A stretch of 19,823 bases of DNA. Source: an uncultured Collinsella sp. (lineage in GTDB: Bacteria > Actinomycetota > Coriobacteriia > Coriobacteriales > Coriobacteriaceae). A program made the position numbers and the translations under genes. Position 1 is the first letter of the stretch; every line of letters starts with the position of its first letter. The stretch covers positions 1 to 19,823 of the forward strand of contig CAUBQN010000021.1 of the NCBI GenBank assembly GCA_958438125.1. Reading direction: 5' to 3'. Positions 7,628-14,857 of the stretch are shown piece after piece. The notes under the pieces are model-generated. The model saw nothing but the letters and a program-made list of their open reading frames with translations. It did no database searches and was not told the DNA's origin.

Positions 7628-8694
7628 TGTGGGAAGCCGATGACTCTCAGGACTTGTGGGCGACGCCCGGTAACTCGCCGGCGGCATCCATGGCGCACGG
7701 CGAGCGCATGGTGGGCTCGGAGCTGACGGCCGAGGATCTCGATGTCGACCGCACTTTGCGCCCTCAGCGCCTGGACGATTACTGCGGCCAGGAGCACATC
7801 AAGCAGAGCCTGCGCGTGTTGATCGAAGCGGCGCAGAGCCGTGGCGAGACGCTCGACCACGTGATTTTCTCGGGTCCTCCGGGCCTGGGCAAGACCACGC
7901 TGGCCACCGTTATCGCCAACGAGCTGGGCGCTCAGATCAAGACCACGAGTGGCCCTGCCATCGCGCGCACGGGCGACCTGGCGGCCATCCTTACTAACTT
8001 GCAGCCGGGCGATGTGCTGTTTATCGACGAGATCCACCGCCTCAACCGTTCGGTCGAGGAGGTCCTGTACCCCGCGATGGAGGACTTTGCCCTCGATATC
8101 GTGATTGGCAAGGGTCCGGCGGCGCGCTCGATTCGCCTGGATATCCCCAAGTTTACGCTGGTGGCGGCAACGACCCGCTCAGGCATGTTGACCGGCCCGT
8201 TGCGCGACCGCTTTGGCATTTCATATCGCCTGGATTACTACACGGTCGAGGAGCTCGCGCAGATTGTGACGCGCTCGGCGACTATCCTGGGCGTGACGAT
8301 CGATCATCCCAGTGCACTCGAGATCGGCTCGCGTTCGCGCGGTACGCCACGTCTTGCCAACCGCCTGCTCAAGCGCGTGCGCGACTATGCACAGGTGCGC
8401 GGCAACGGTCCCATTGAGCTCGATATCTGCCGTCAGGCGCTCGAGTTCTTCGAGATCGACGAGCTCGGTCTGGACTGGATGGATATTCGTATCTTGGAGA
8501 CGCTTGCCAAGACGTTCTCCGGTCGTGCCGTGGGACTTACGACCCTTGCCAGCGCGGTGGGCGAGGACCCGGGCACGCTCGAGGATGTCTATGAGCCCTA
8601 TTTGCTGCAGTGCGGATTGATGATTCGTACGCCGCAGGGCCGTCAGGCAACCCTCCGCACCTTTGAGCACCTGGGGATTGAACCTACCGTTTAG
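7627..8694 (+). CDS. ruvB: RuvB branch-migration ATPase
   Basis: RuvB is the AAA+ hexameric motor that drives branch migration of Holliday junctions with RuvA. The 355-residue protein carries Walker A GPPGLGKT (83-90), Walker B LFIDEIH (131-137), the sensor/arginine-finger segment ATTRSGMLTGPLRDRFG, and the C-terminal winged-helix DNA-binding domain ending TLRTFEHLGIEPTV. The first 30 residues are an extension without conserved motifs. The ATG at 7627 overlaps the ruvA stop by one base; a GTG one codon earlier is possible. No hairpin terminator is visible in the 144 bases before fhs, so some readthrough is possible. Confidence 0.97.
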   Translation: MWEADDSQDLWATPGNSPAASMAHGERMVGSELTAEDLDVDRTLRPQRLDDYCGQEHIKQSLRVLIEAAQSRGETLDHVIFSGPPGLGKTTLATVIANELGAQIKTTSGPAIARTGDLAAILTNLQPGDVLFIDEIHRLNRSVEEVLYPAMEDFALDIVIGKGPAARSIRLDIPKFTLVAATTRSGMLTGPLRDRFGISYRLDYYTVEELAQIVTRSATILGVTIDHPSALEIGSRSRGTPRLANRLLKRVRDYAQVRGNGPIELDICRQALEFFEIDELGLDWMDIRILETLAKTFSGRAVGLTTLASAVGEDPGTLEDVYEPYLLQCGLMIRTPQGRQATLRTFEHLGIEPTV

Positions 8695-8771
8695 GGCGTT
8701 TTGTTTTGGCGGGCTGTTGGACTATCGCTGGGCATCGGGTAAACATATCGCCGTTCATCGGTTATGGGCGT

Positions 8772-8798
8772 TTTACTATTGCGCGCCCGTGCTATGCT
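8772..8798 (+). promoter_or_regulatory. Possible fhs promoter
   Basis: TTTACT (8772-8777) and TATGCT (8793-8798) each match four of six consensus bases. The spacing is 15, shorter than the ideal 17. Transcription would begin about 35 bases before the fhs start. Confidence 0.4.
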
Positions 8799-8838
8799 GA
8801 ATTGGTCTTTTTCTCATTCGGTAACGAAAGGACCGCCC

Positions 8839-10506
8839 ATGCCTACTGACATCGAAATCGCACGTTCTGTCACGCCGCTGCCTATTACCGAGGTGGCCAA
8901 GAACGCCGGCGTCGACGTTAAGCACCTTATTCCGTACGGCTTCGACAAGGCTAAGGTCGACTATTCACTGCTCAACGAGCCGACTGATCACCAGGCCAAG
9001 CTCGTCCTCGTGACCGCTATCAACCCAACGCCCGCGGGCGAGGGCAAGACCACCACGACCATCGGTCTGGCCGATGGCCTGCGTCGTCGCGGTATCAAGA
9101 GCGCCGTGGCCCTGCGTGAGCCTTCGCTCGGTCCCGTCTTTGGCGTCAAGGGCGGTGCCGCTGGCGGCGGTTGGGCCCAGGTCATTCCCATGGAGGACAT
9201 CAACCTGCACTTTACCGGCGACTTCCATGCCATCGGTGCTGCCAACAACCTGCTGGCCGCCATGCTTGATAACCACATCCAGCAGGGCAATCAGCTCGGT
9301 ATTGACGTCAAGCGCATCACTTGGAAGCGCGTCGTCGATATGAACGACCGTCAGCTGCGCCACGTTATCGACGGCATTGGCGGCAAGGCCCAGGGCGTGC
9401 CGCGCGAGGACGGCTTCGACATCACTGTTGCCTCCGAGGTCATGGCAATCCTGTGCCTGTCCACGAGCATCAATGACCTCAAGGAGCGCCTGGGCGAGAT
9501 TGTTGTCGGCTACAGCTTTGCCGGCGAGCCCGTCCGCGCCCGTGACCTTAAGGCTCAGGGTGCCATGGCCGCGTTGCTTAAAGACGCGCTCAAGCCCAAC
9601 CTGGTGCAAACGCTCGAGGGCACGCCCGCGTTTGTCCACGGTGGCCCCTTTGCCAACATTGCCCACGGCTGCAACTCCATCATGGCCACGCGTATGGCGA
9701 TGCGCTTTGGCGATGTCGCCATTACCGAGGCCGGCTTCGGTGCCGATCTGGGTGCCGAGAAGTTCCTCGACATCAAGTGCCGCATGACGGGCGTTCGCCC
9801 CAGCGCCGTCGTGATCGTCGCGACCGCTCGTGCGCTGAAGTACAACGGTGGCGTCGCCAAGGCCGACCTCAACGAGGAGAACCTCGAGGCACTCAAGGCT
9901 GGCATGCCCAACCTGCTGCGTCACGTCGACAACATCCAGAACGTTTATGGCCTGCCCTGCGTGGTCGCCATCAACCGCTTCCCGACGGACACCGAGGCTG
10001 AGCTTGCACTCATCGAGTCCGAGTGCCAGAAACTCGGCGTCAATGTTAAGCTTTCCGAGGTCTGGGCCAAGGGCGGCGAGGGCGCGCTCGAGCTTGCCGA
10101 TGAGGTCATGCGTCTGATTGAGCAGCCGAGCGAGCTCAAGTTTGCCTATGAGGACGGCGCTGATGTCGCTGATGCCCTCGAGGCCGTTGCCACCAAGGTC
10201 TACCGCGCCGACGGCGTTGACTTTACGCCGGCCGCCAAGCGCCAGCTCGCCGAGCTGCGCGAGAATGGCTTTGGCAACCTGCCGGTGTGCGTCGCCAAGA
10301 CGCAGTACAGCTTTAGCGACAACGCCAAGGCCCTGGGCGCTCCCGAGAACTTCCGCATCACGGTGCGTGAGCTCAAGGTTTCCGCCGGCGCCCACTTTGT
10401 GGTCGCACTGACTGGCAGTGTTCTGACCATGCCGGGCCTGCCCAAGGTCCCTGCGGCCGAGAACATCGACGTCGACAACGACGGCAACATCACCGGCCTG
10501 TTCTAA
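8839..10506 (+). CDS. fhs: Formate-tetrahydrofolate ligase
   Basis: This enzyme joins formate to tetrahydrofolate at the cost of ATP, giving 10-formyl-tetrahydrofolate for purine synthesis, initiator formyl-Met-tRNA and one-carbon metabolism. At 555 residues it is full length. It shows the family P-loop PTPAGEGKTTTT (63-74, K70), followed by LREPSLGPVFGVKGGAAGGG, EDINLHFTGDFHAIGAANN and the C-terminal LTGSVLTMPGLPKVPAAENI. I chose ATG 8839 because GAAAGGA (8826-8832) lies six bases upstream; the frame is open further back but without such a site. A promoter-like pair upstream and a strong terminator downstream make it a single-gene unit. Third-position GC is very high, as expected of a well-expressed gene. 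Confidence 0.98.
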   Translation: MPTDIEIARSVTPLPITEVAKNAGVDVKHLIPYGFDKAKVDYSLLNEPTDHQAKLVLVTAINPTPAGEGKTTTTIGLADGLRRRGIKSAVALREPSLGPVFGVKGGAAGGGWAQVIPMEDINLHFTGDFHAIGAANNLLAAMLDNHIQQGNQLGIDVKRITWKRVVDMNDRQLRHVIDGIGGKAQGVPREDGFDITVASEVMAILCLSTSINDLKERLGEIVVGYSFAGEPVRARDLKAQGAMAALLKDALKPNLVQTLEGTPAFVHGGPFANIAHGCNSIMATRMAMRFGDVAITEAGFGADLGAEKFLDIKCRMTGVRPSAVVIVATARALKYNGGVAKADLNEENLEALKAGMPNLLRHVDNIQNVYGLPCVVAINRFPTDTEAELALIESECQKLGVNVKLSEVWAKGGEGALELADEVMRLIEQPSELKFAYEDGADVADALEAVATKVYRADGVDFTPAAKRQLAELRENGFGNLPVCVAKTQYSFSDNAKALGAPENFRITVRELKVSAGAHFVVALTGSVLTMPGLPKVPAAENIDVDNDGNITGLF

Positions 10507-10531
10507 GCTCGCTGCTCATAGCCGCTTGCCC

Positions 10532-10568
10532 GCCCCGTCGCGCCTACCAAGGCCCGGCGGGGCTTTTT
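10532..10568 (+). terminator. Rho-independent terminator of fhs
   Basis: GCCCCGTCG (10532-10540) pairs with CGGCGGGGC (10555-10563) with one T-G pair. The loop contains a further GCCT/AGGC-type pairing (10542-10545 with 10550-10553), and TTTTT follows (10564-10568). It is 25 bases after the fhs stop. Confidence 0.9.
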
Positions 10569-10632
10569 GATCCTTAGGCCCGCGCATGTCTTGTAGATAC
10601 CGACGGACTCTGCCCATCATAGGCTTTGGCGC

Positions 10633-10641
10633 TGGTAGAAT
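10633..10641 (+). promoter_or_regulatory. Extended -10 promoter before the membrane-protein gene
   Basis: TG-G-TAGAAT (10633-10641) is an extended -10 element with five of six matches in the hexamer, 45 bases before the start codon. There is no clear -35 box. Confidence 0.5.
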
Positions 10642-10686
10642 GCATGGATAACTTGATGCTTACAGGCGACGGAAAGGAATCGTTGC

Positions 10687-11676
10687 ATGAATCAGGACAA
10701 GACAACCGTGATGGGCGGCTGCGGTTCCGCGCAGGCTGGCGATAGCGCCGATGCGACCCGCGTTGTTCCCAACCCCGGTTATGTCGACCCCGCCGCGACG
10801 CAGCCTTCTGCCGAGCCCACACGAGTTATGGGCTATGGCGACGCGGCGCAGGACCCTTACGCTGCATCTTTGCAAAGCCCCTATGGCAACGCGGCGGCAG
10901 ACCCGTTTGATTACGCGCCGCAGGATTCTTATGCCGCCTCGACGCCGAATCCCTATGATGACCTGCCGCAGAATCCCATTCCGCAGCCTCAGCAGACGAC
11001 GTATATGCCTCGCACGGCGCAGCCTCGCTACGAGTCGCGCGAGCCGTATCGCGAGTACCCCAAGTCGATTCCGCAATATGGCGAGGACGAGGAAGAGACG
11101 CCGTCGCGTTCGTCGAGCGTGATTAAGAAGATCCTCATCGTGCTGGCGATCTTCTTTGCGCTGTCGGTTGTGTTTGCCATCGTGTCGGGCATGCTCAACA
11201 AGCGAGGGAGTTCAACGGCCGATACCACTGCCGAGCAAACCGAGTCCGCCTCGTCTAGCACCGTCGATTTGAGTGATATCCCGGGGCAGTACTGGTCCAA
11301 CGCCAAGAAGATCCTCAAGTCGCGCGGCGCCGATCTTTCGAATGCCGTGGTCCTGACTGATGATGGCTCAACGCCCGTCGTCGATGCCAACTGGGTCGTT
11401 ACTTCTGCCTACTATAACGACAACGGCAACCTCGAAATTCAACTCACGCACAAGAACAGTTCGGGCAACTCGTCCGACGGCCAAAGCGGTACCGACAGCT
11501 CGAGCTCCAATACGCTGGAGGACTTGAGCAACAAGGCACAGGAGTTGGGAGACAAGGCGCAGGAGCTGGGCGACACCGCTCAGAACCTGGGCGATACCGC
11601 GCAGAACTTGGGCGGCATGGCGACGGATGCCTGGAACGCCCTGCAAAACGGCATCTCGGGCGCGCAGGGAAACTAG
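10687..11676 (+). CDS. Single-pass membrane protein with disordered N-terminus and C-terminal heptad repeats
   Basis: I do not recognise a named family for this 329-residue protein. Residues 1-145 are rich in Pro, Ala, Gln, Tyr and Asp, predicted to be disordered and probably cytoplasmic. They contain three similar threonine motifs, TTVMG (6-10), TRVVP (24-28) and TRVMG (45-49). One hydrophobic segment (148-170) follows basic residues R141 and K147-K148, so the C-terminus is probably outside. The outer part has a small folded-looking region (194-256, IPGQYWSNAKKILKSRG), a Ser/Gly linker, and about four 7-residue repeats of the form (K/T)AQ(E/N)LGD (283-311), likely an amphipathic helix. GGAAAGGA (10671-10678) sets the start. 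The stop lies 18 bases from the converging CDF gene. The threonine motifs resemble FHA-type phospho-threonine sites, which is speculation. Confidence 0.85.
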   Translation: MNQDKTTVMGGCGSAQAGDSADATRVVPNPGYVDPAATQPSAEPTRVMGYGDAAQDPYAASLQSPYGNAAADPFDYAPQDSYAASTPNPYDDLPQNPIPQPQQTTYMPRTAQPRYESREPYREYPKSIPQYGEDEEETPSRSSSVIKKILIVLAIFFALSVVFAIVSGMLNKRGSSTADTTAEQTESASSSTVDLSDIPGQYWSNAKKILKSRGADLSNAVVLTDDGSTPVVDANWVVTSAYYNDNGNLEIQLTHKNSSGNSSDGQSGTDSSSSNTLEDLSNKAQELGDKAQELGDTAQNLGDTAQNLGGMATDAWNALQNGISGAQGN

Positions 11677-11694
11677 CGGACGAGCGGAGCGGGG

Positions 11695-12876
11695 CTACAG
11701 CTGCTCGGCCGGACGCTCGGGCGAGCTGAAGCCCGAATCAAACGTGACGACGCATGAGACATCGGGCCGGCGCTCGTGCACGATGCGCGTGACGAGCTCC
11801 AGCAGCTCCTCGTCGGATATGTCAAAGCCGTCGGGACGCACCAGGTCAAACGAAACGAACCCGTCGTGCTCGTGCAGATCGTGGATGGAGAGCGCGGGAT
11901 CGATCTGCATGACGCCGCGCTTGACCCAGCCGCGCAAGTCATCGCCGGTTGTCGCGATGGGGTCGCAGTGCAGCGTGATACCAATGCCCATCTGGCGCTT
12001 GATGTCGTGCTCGATGGTGTCCAGAATCTCGTGGTGCTCAAACGCGTCGCCCTCGCCGGGCATCTCCACGTGGGCGCTGGCAAACTGACGACCGGGGCCG
12101 TAGTCGTGCACCATGAGGTCGTGTGTGCCCAAGACCTGCGGATAGGACATGATCTTGTCGCGGATTGCCTGGACGAGCTTGGGGTCGGGCGCTTGCCCCA
12201 GCAACGGGCTGATGGCGTCGCGCACCAGGCCCAGACCGCTGATGCAGATGAAGACGCCCACACCCAGGCCTGCCCAGCCATCGAGATCAAAGCCGGTCGT
12301 CTGCGAAATAAGCGCCGCCACCAAGACCGAGCCCGAGGTGATGACGTCGTTTTTGGAGTCCTGCGCCGTGGCGATGAGCGTCTCGGAATCGATGCGGTTG
12401 CCCAGCGTGCGGTTGAACGCTGCCATCCAGAGCTTAACGAGCATGGACGTAGCCAGTGCCGCAAGGGAAATAAACGTGTAAGCGGTGGGCGAGGGCTTGA
12501 TGATCTTAGTGACCGACTCGAGAATCAGGTTGATGCCGACGGCGCAAACCAGGACGGCGACGAACAGGCCGGCTAGGTACTCGTAGCGGCCGTGACCATA
12601 GGGGTGGCCTTCGTCTGCCGGGCGGCTGGCAAGGCGGAAACCGAGCAGGCTCACAATGTTGCTCGAGGCATCGGAGAGGTTGTTGAAAGCGTCGGCGATG
12701 AGGGAGACGGAGCCGGCGAGCAGACCCGCGATGCCCTTGGCCAGGCACAGGGTGATGTTGAGGCCAATGCAGACGAGGCTTGCGGAAAAGCCCGCGTTGG
12801 TGCGGCAAGATGCATCGACCGGCTCGCTCTCGCTGCCGGGAACAAGCGTATGTACCAGCCGATTTACAAATAGCAT
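11695..12876 (-). CDS. Cation diffusion facilitator (CDF) transporter, probably Mn2+-type
   Basis: CDF proteins export divalent metals from the cytoplasm in exchange for protons. The 393-residue protein has the six-helix core, with the signature GSVSLIADAFNNLSDASSN (55-73), HPYGHGRYEYLAG (91-103) and AQDSKNDVITS (171-181). The metal site reads N65xxxD69 in helix 2 and D173xxxD177 in helix 5. From memory of the family, N/D without the histidines of zinc exporters marks the manganese subgroup. A C-terminal domain of about 160 residues is His/Asp-rich (HVEMPGEGDAFEHHE, HDLHEHDG) and longer than usual. I chose ATG 12876 because GAGGA (complement of 12885-12889) lies eight bases upstream; ATG 12897 has no such site. 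It is divergent from the zinc-ribbon gene. Confidence 0.92.
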   Translation of the reverse strand: MLFVNRLVHTLVPGSESEPVDASCRTNAGFSASLVCIGLNITLCLAKGIAGLLAGSVSLIADAFNNLSDASSNIVSLLGFRLASRPADEGHPYGHGRYEYLAGLFVAVLVCAVGINLILESVTKIIKPSPTAYTFISLAALATSMLVKLWMAAFNRTLGNRIDSETLIATAQDSKNDVITSGSVLVAALISQTTGFDLDGWAGLGVGVFICISGLGLVRDAISPLLGQAPDPKLVQAIRDKIMSYPQVLGTHDLMVHDYGPGRQFASAHVEMPGEGDAFEHHEILDTIEHDIKRQMGIGITLHCDPIATTGDDLRGWVKRGVMQIDPALSIHDLHEHDGFVSFDLVRPDGFDISDEELLELVTRIVHERRPDVSCVVTFDSGFSSPERPAEQL

Positions 12877-12918
12877 AGCGGTCGTCCTCACAATCATGTT
12901 TAAGGGGATAGTGTAGCT

Positions 12919-12937
12919 CGCACGGGGGCGCCGTGCG
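12919..12937. repeat. Small inverted repeat upstream of the CDF gene
   Basis: CGCACGG (12919-12925) and CCGTGCG (12931-12937) are perfect 7-bp arms around GGGCG. It lies about 43 bases before the CDF start, near a -10-like TACACT on the minus strand (12910-12915). It could be an operator for a metal-responsive repressor, or a chance GC-rich dyad. Confidence 0.35.
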
Positions 12938-13047
12938 CCGATGCTCAGAAAATGCAGCAATAGTCTGCCGGTGCTAACGAGCGAGCCTTCTCGTCTGCCT
13001 GGGTGGTCCATTTTGGGCCACATGGGTATGGGCATGTGCCTGCTTGC

Positions 13048-13066
13048 TCGACATACTTAATGTCGA
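13048..13066. promoter_or_regulatory. Palindromic operator-like site before the zinc-ribbon gene
   Basis: TCGACAT (13048-13054) and ATGTCGA (13060-13066) are perfect 7-bp arms around ACTTA. The site ends 13 bases before the RBS and contains the only -10-like hexamer nearby (CATACT 13052-13057). A protein bound here would cover the promoter or early leader. The regulator is unknown, and the pattern differs from the actinobacterial LexA box. Confidence 0.5.
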
Positions 13067-13094
13067 CAGCCCCTGTGCAAAGGAGGACGTTTCC

Positions 13095-14432
13095 ATGGAC
13101 GAGATGTTTGCCATTAAATGTCAAAACTGCGGCGGCCCTATGTACTCGCACCAGGCTAAGCGCAGCTTTGAATGCGCCTATTGCGGCACGGTGGTTCCGT
13201 GGCAGGCGGACGCCGGAGAGCCCAAGAGCGCTTTGGGTATTCGCCATACGCCGTTGACGGTGGTGGATGGACTGCTCAAACTCACGCATGTGTCGCAACT
13301 CGAGCGCCCGCAGGACCCGGACTGGTATTTCTTCAATGCGCACTGGCGCAATCAGTCGGTCCTGGAACATCTGCTGCGGGAGGATCGCGGCACGGCGCAG
13401 GAGTTCCAAGAGGCCACGCATGTGAGCATTCCTTGCCCCTTCTGCGGAGCGTCCTTTGAGGGCGAGTCAACGCAGCGTGTGTTTGAGTGCCCGTCCTGCG
13501 GCAATAAGATCGGCATTGCGGACCTGCTCAAGCCGGGGACGTTTAGCAAGCGCCTGACCATGGGCGTTGGTGCGGAGTATGTGCCCGAGCAGGGTATTCC
13601 CTGCGAAATCTCGCCGCAGCAGGCACGTGCCAACGCGCTGCAGCTGGTGCGCCAGTATCCGGATGCCTTTGCCGGGCACGACGTGGAAGACGCGATCCAA
13701 AACGACATGATGCTCTTCTATTTCCCCATGGCGCTGGCGGACTTGCGCATGATGGCGAGCTTCCCGGGCAAGGGCCTGAGCAAGGAGGCCTTGGTGTACT
13801 ACGAGGTGCTCGACTGGGCATACCCCAGGGCAAACTACCTGGACGTTCGCCTCATGGGCATTTTGGAGGCGTGGGACTTTGCCAAGGTCGGTCCGTTCGA
13901 TCCCGCCATGCAGGAAGGTGACTTTCGCGTTGTCTCAGTCGATGCGTCTACCAAGGACCAGGTGGTCATTGATAAGTTGGCGCTCGACGTTGCGGGCAAC
14001 GACGCCGAGGCTGTACTGGGGCTCAATAAAAAGAGCATTCGCATGTGGGCGCGCAAGGCCCGCAAACATAAGGACGGCCTGGTGATGGTGCCGGTCTACT
14101 TTGTCGATCGTCCGGCGACAGACGGCCGCGATGGCGAGCAGGTGCGCATTGCCGTAAACGGCCAGACGGGCCGCGCGGCCGCGGTGGTGTTTAGCGACAA
14201 GCGCGAAACGCATATCATGGCGCCGCTCAGCCCGAGCCTGCATCTGTCCGGTGAGAGCACCGTGCACGCCACGCCCGTCGAGGTCAAATACGTTAAATCG
14301 CCCTTCCTGTACCAGATCGTGCGCCGTGGAGGCGGCGAGCAACCGCGCCAGGTTGCAGCCGCCGTCGAGGGTTCCTACCGAGAGGAGAAGCCCAAACGCC
14401 GCGGTCTGCTGGGTGCGCTATTTGGGAAGTAG
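13095..14432 (+). CDS. Double zinc-ribbon protein of unknown function
   Basis: This 445-residue protein has two treble-clef/ribbon-type zinc sites: C9-C12 with C27-C30 (CQNCGG...CAYC), and C114-C117 with C132-C135 (CPFCG...CPSCG). The first resembles the TFIIB-type ribbons found at the N-terminus of many uncharacterised Gram-positive proteins. The middle (about 145-300) is rich in Met, Phe and Tyr and looks globular. The C-terminal 130 residues look beta-rich (VPVYFVDRP, VRIAVNGQTG, VEVKYVKSPFLYQIV), and the protein ends in a basic Gly/Leu tail KRRGLLGALFGK that could touch the membrane. AAGGAGG (13080-13086) fixes the start. No membrane helix or signal peptide is seen. The palindrome upstream and the divergent metal exporter suggest, but do not show, a link with metal status. 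Confidence 0.8.
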   Translation: MDEMFAIKCQNCGGPMYSHQAKRSFECAYCGTVVPWQADAGEPKSALGIRHTPLTVVDGLLKLTHVSQLERPQDPDWYFFNAHWRNQSVLEHLLREDRGTAQEFQEATHVSIPCPFCGASFEGESTQRVFECPSCGNKIGIADLLKPGTFSKRLTMGVGAEYVPEQGIPCEISPQQARANALQLVRQYPDAFAGHDVEDAIQNDMMLFYFPMALADLRMMASFPGKGLSKEALVYYEVLDWAYPRANYLDVRLMGILEAWDFAKVGPFDPAMQEGDFRVVSVDASTKDQVVIDKLALDVAGNDAEAVLGLNKKSIRMWARKARKHKDGLVMVPVYFVDRPATDGRDGEQVRIAVNGQTGRAAAVVFSDKRETHIMAPLSPSLHLSGESTVHATPVEVKYVKSPFLYQIVRRGGGEQPRQVAAAVEGSYREEKPKRRGLLGALFGK

Positions 14433-14652
14433 GGGAGTAGCACCGGTTGTTGCCGTAAGGTGATGGCCGGGGGTGCGGGGCAGCTCTCAGGAGTGCGGGC
14501 TGCCGTCTGATTGTTTGAGGGTGCCAGATGTAAATAAACAGTGGAGCGGCTGCAAAAGAGCCTCCTCACTGGGTAAAATCAGGTTGTGCCGCGGAACCCG
14601 CTCCTCAGCTAGTCACACTTCGGAAGCGCGGGCAACGCAGGTATTATCGTCT
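14433..14652. other. 220 bases without a supported gene
   Basis: No coding frame with a start, RBS and plausible protein is seen on either strand. A hairpin GGCAGC / GCTGCC lies near 14480-14504. TAAAAT at 14574-14579 is a -10-like box with only a weak -35. CCCGC/GCGGG arms lie between about 14599 and 14631. Together with the terminator that follows, a small RNA of roughly 95 bases on the plus strand is possible but unproven. Confidence 0.4.
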
Positions 14653-14679
14653 AAAGGGCCGGCTGCAACCGGCCCTTTT
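14653..14679. terminator. Strong hairpin terminator, usable from both sides
   Basis: AAAGGGCCGG (14653-14662) and CCGGCCCTTT (14669-14678) form a perfect 10-bp stem around CTGCAA. Four T's end the plus-strand reading and three T's the minus-strand reading. It would end minus-strand transcripts from the nuclease gene and any plus-strand transcript from the region before it. Confidence 0.8.
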
Positions 14680-14702
14680 CTGTGGCAGCCAATGGACCCA
14701 CA

Positions 14703-14857
14703 TCAGACGAAGGCCGCGTCTTTGCCTGTCAGGTCACGCTCGCCAGCCACGGCTAGAATGTCGTTGCCGGCGTCCATGACCGGTATTGTTTCGTAGCGTG
14801 CGTCGCAACCGCGAGTGCGCCTGCGACGGCTGCGGTGGCTTCGGTCGCAACGTGCTG
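14703..14857 (-). pseudogene. Remnant of a gene's 3' end, frameshifted
   Basis: On the minus strand, directly after the nuclease stop, one frame reads VATEATAAVAGALAVATHA (about 14855-14797). The next frame continues RYETIPVMDAGNDILAVAGE and on to KDAAFV and a TGA at 14703-14705. Both pieces have the third-position G/C bias of real genes here, and a single one-base change near 14797 would join them. There is no start with an RBS. I read this as the decayed C-terminal end of a protein I cannot name, whose upstream part was lost or replaced by the nuclease gene. It may instead be chance coding-like sequence. Confidence 0.4.

Noticed and set aside
8764..8838. Longer fhs reading frame
   Set aside because: The extra 25 residues cover the promoter-like region and the RBS; Fhs proteins start at or near the MPTDIEIARS position.
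14580..14602. Stretch GGTTGTGCCGCGGAA resembling the T-box leader consensus
   Set aside because: It differs from the consensus within the bases that pair with the tRNA end. The later terminator stem does not overlap it as a T-box switch needs, no stem I specifier loop is recognisable, and no plus-strand gene follows.
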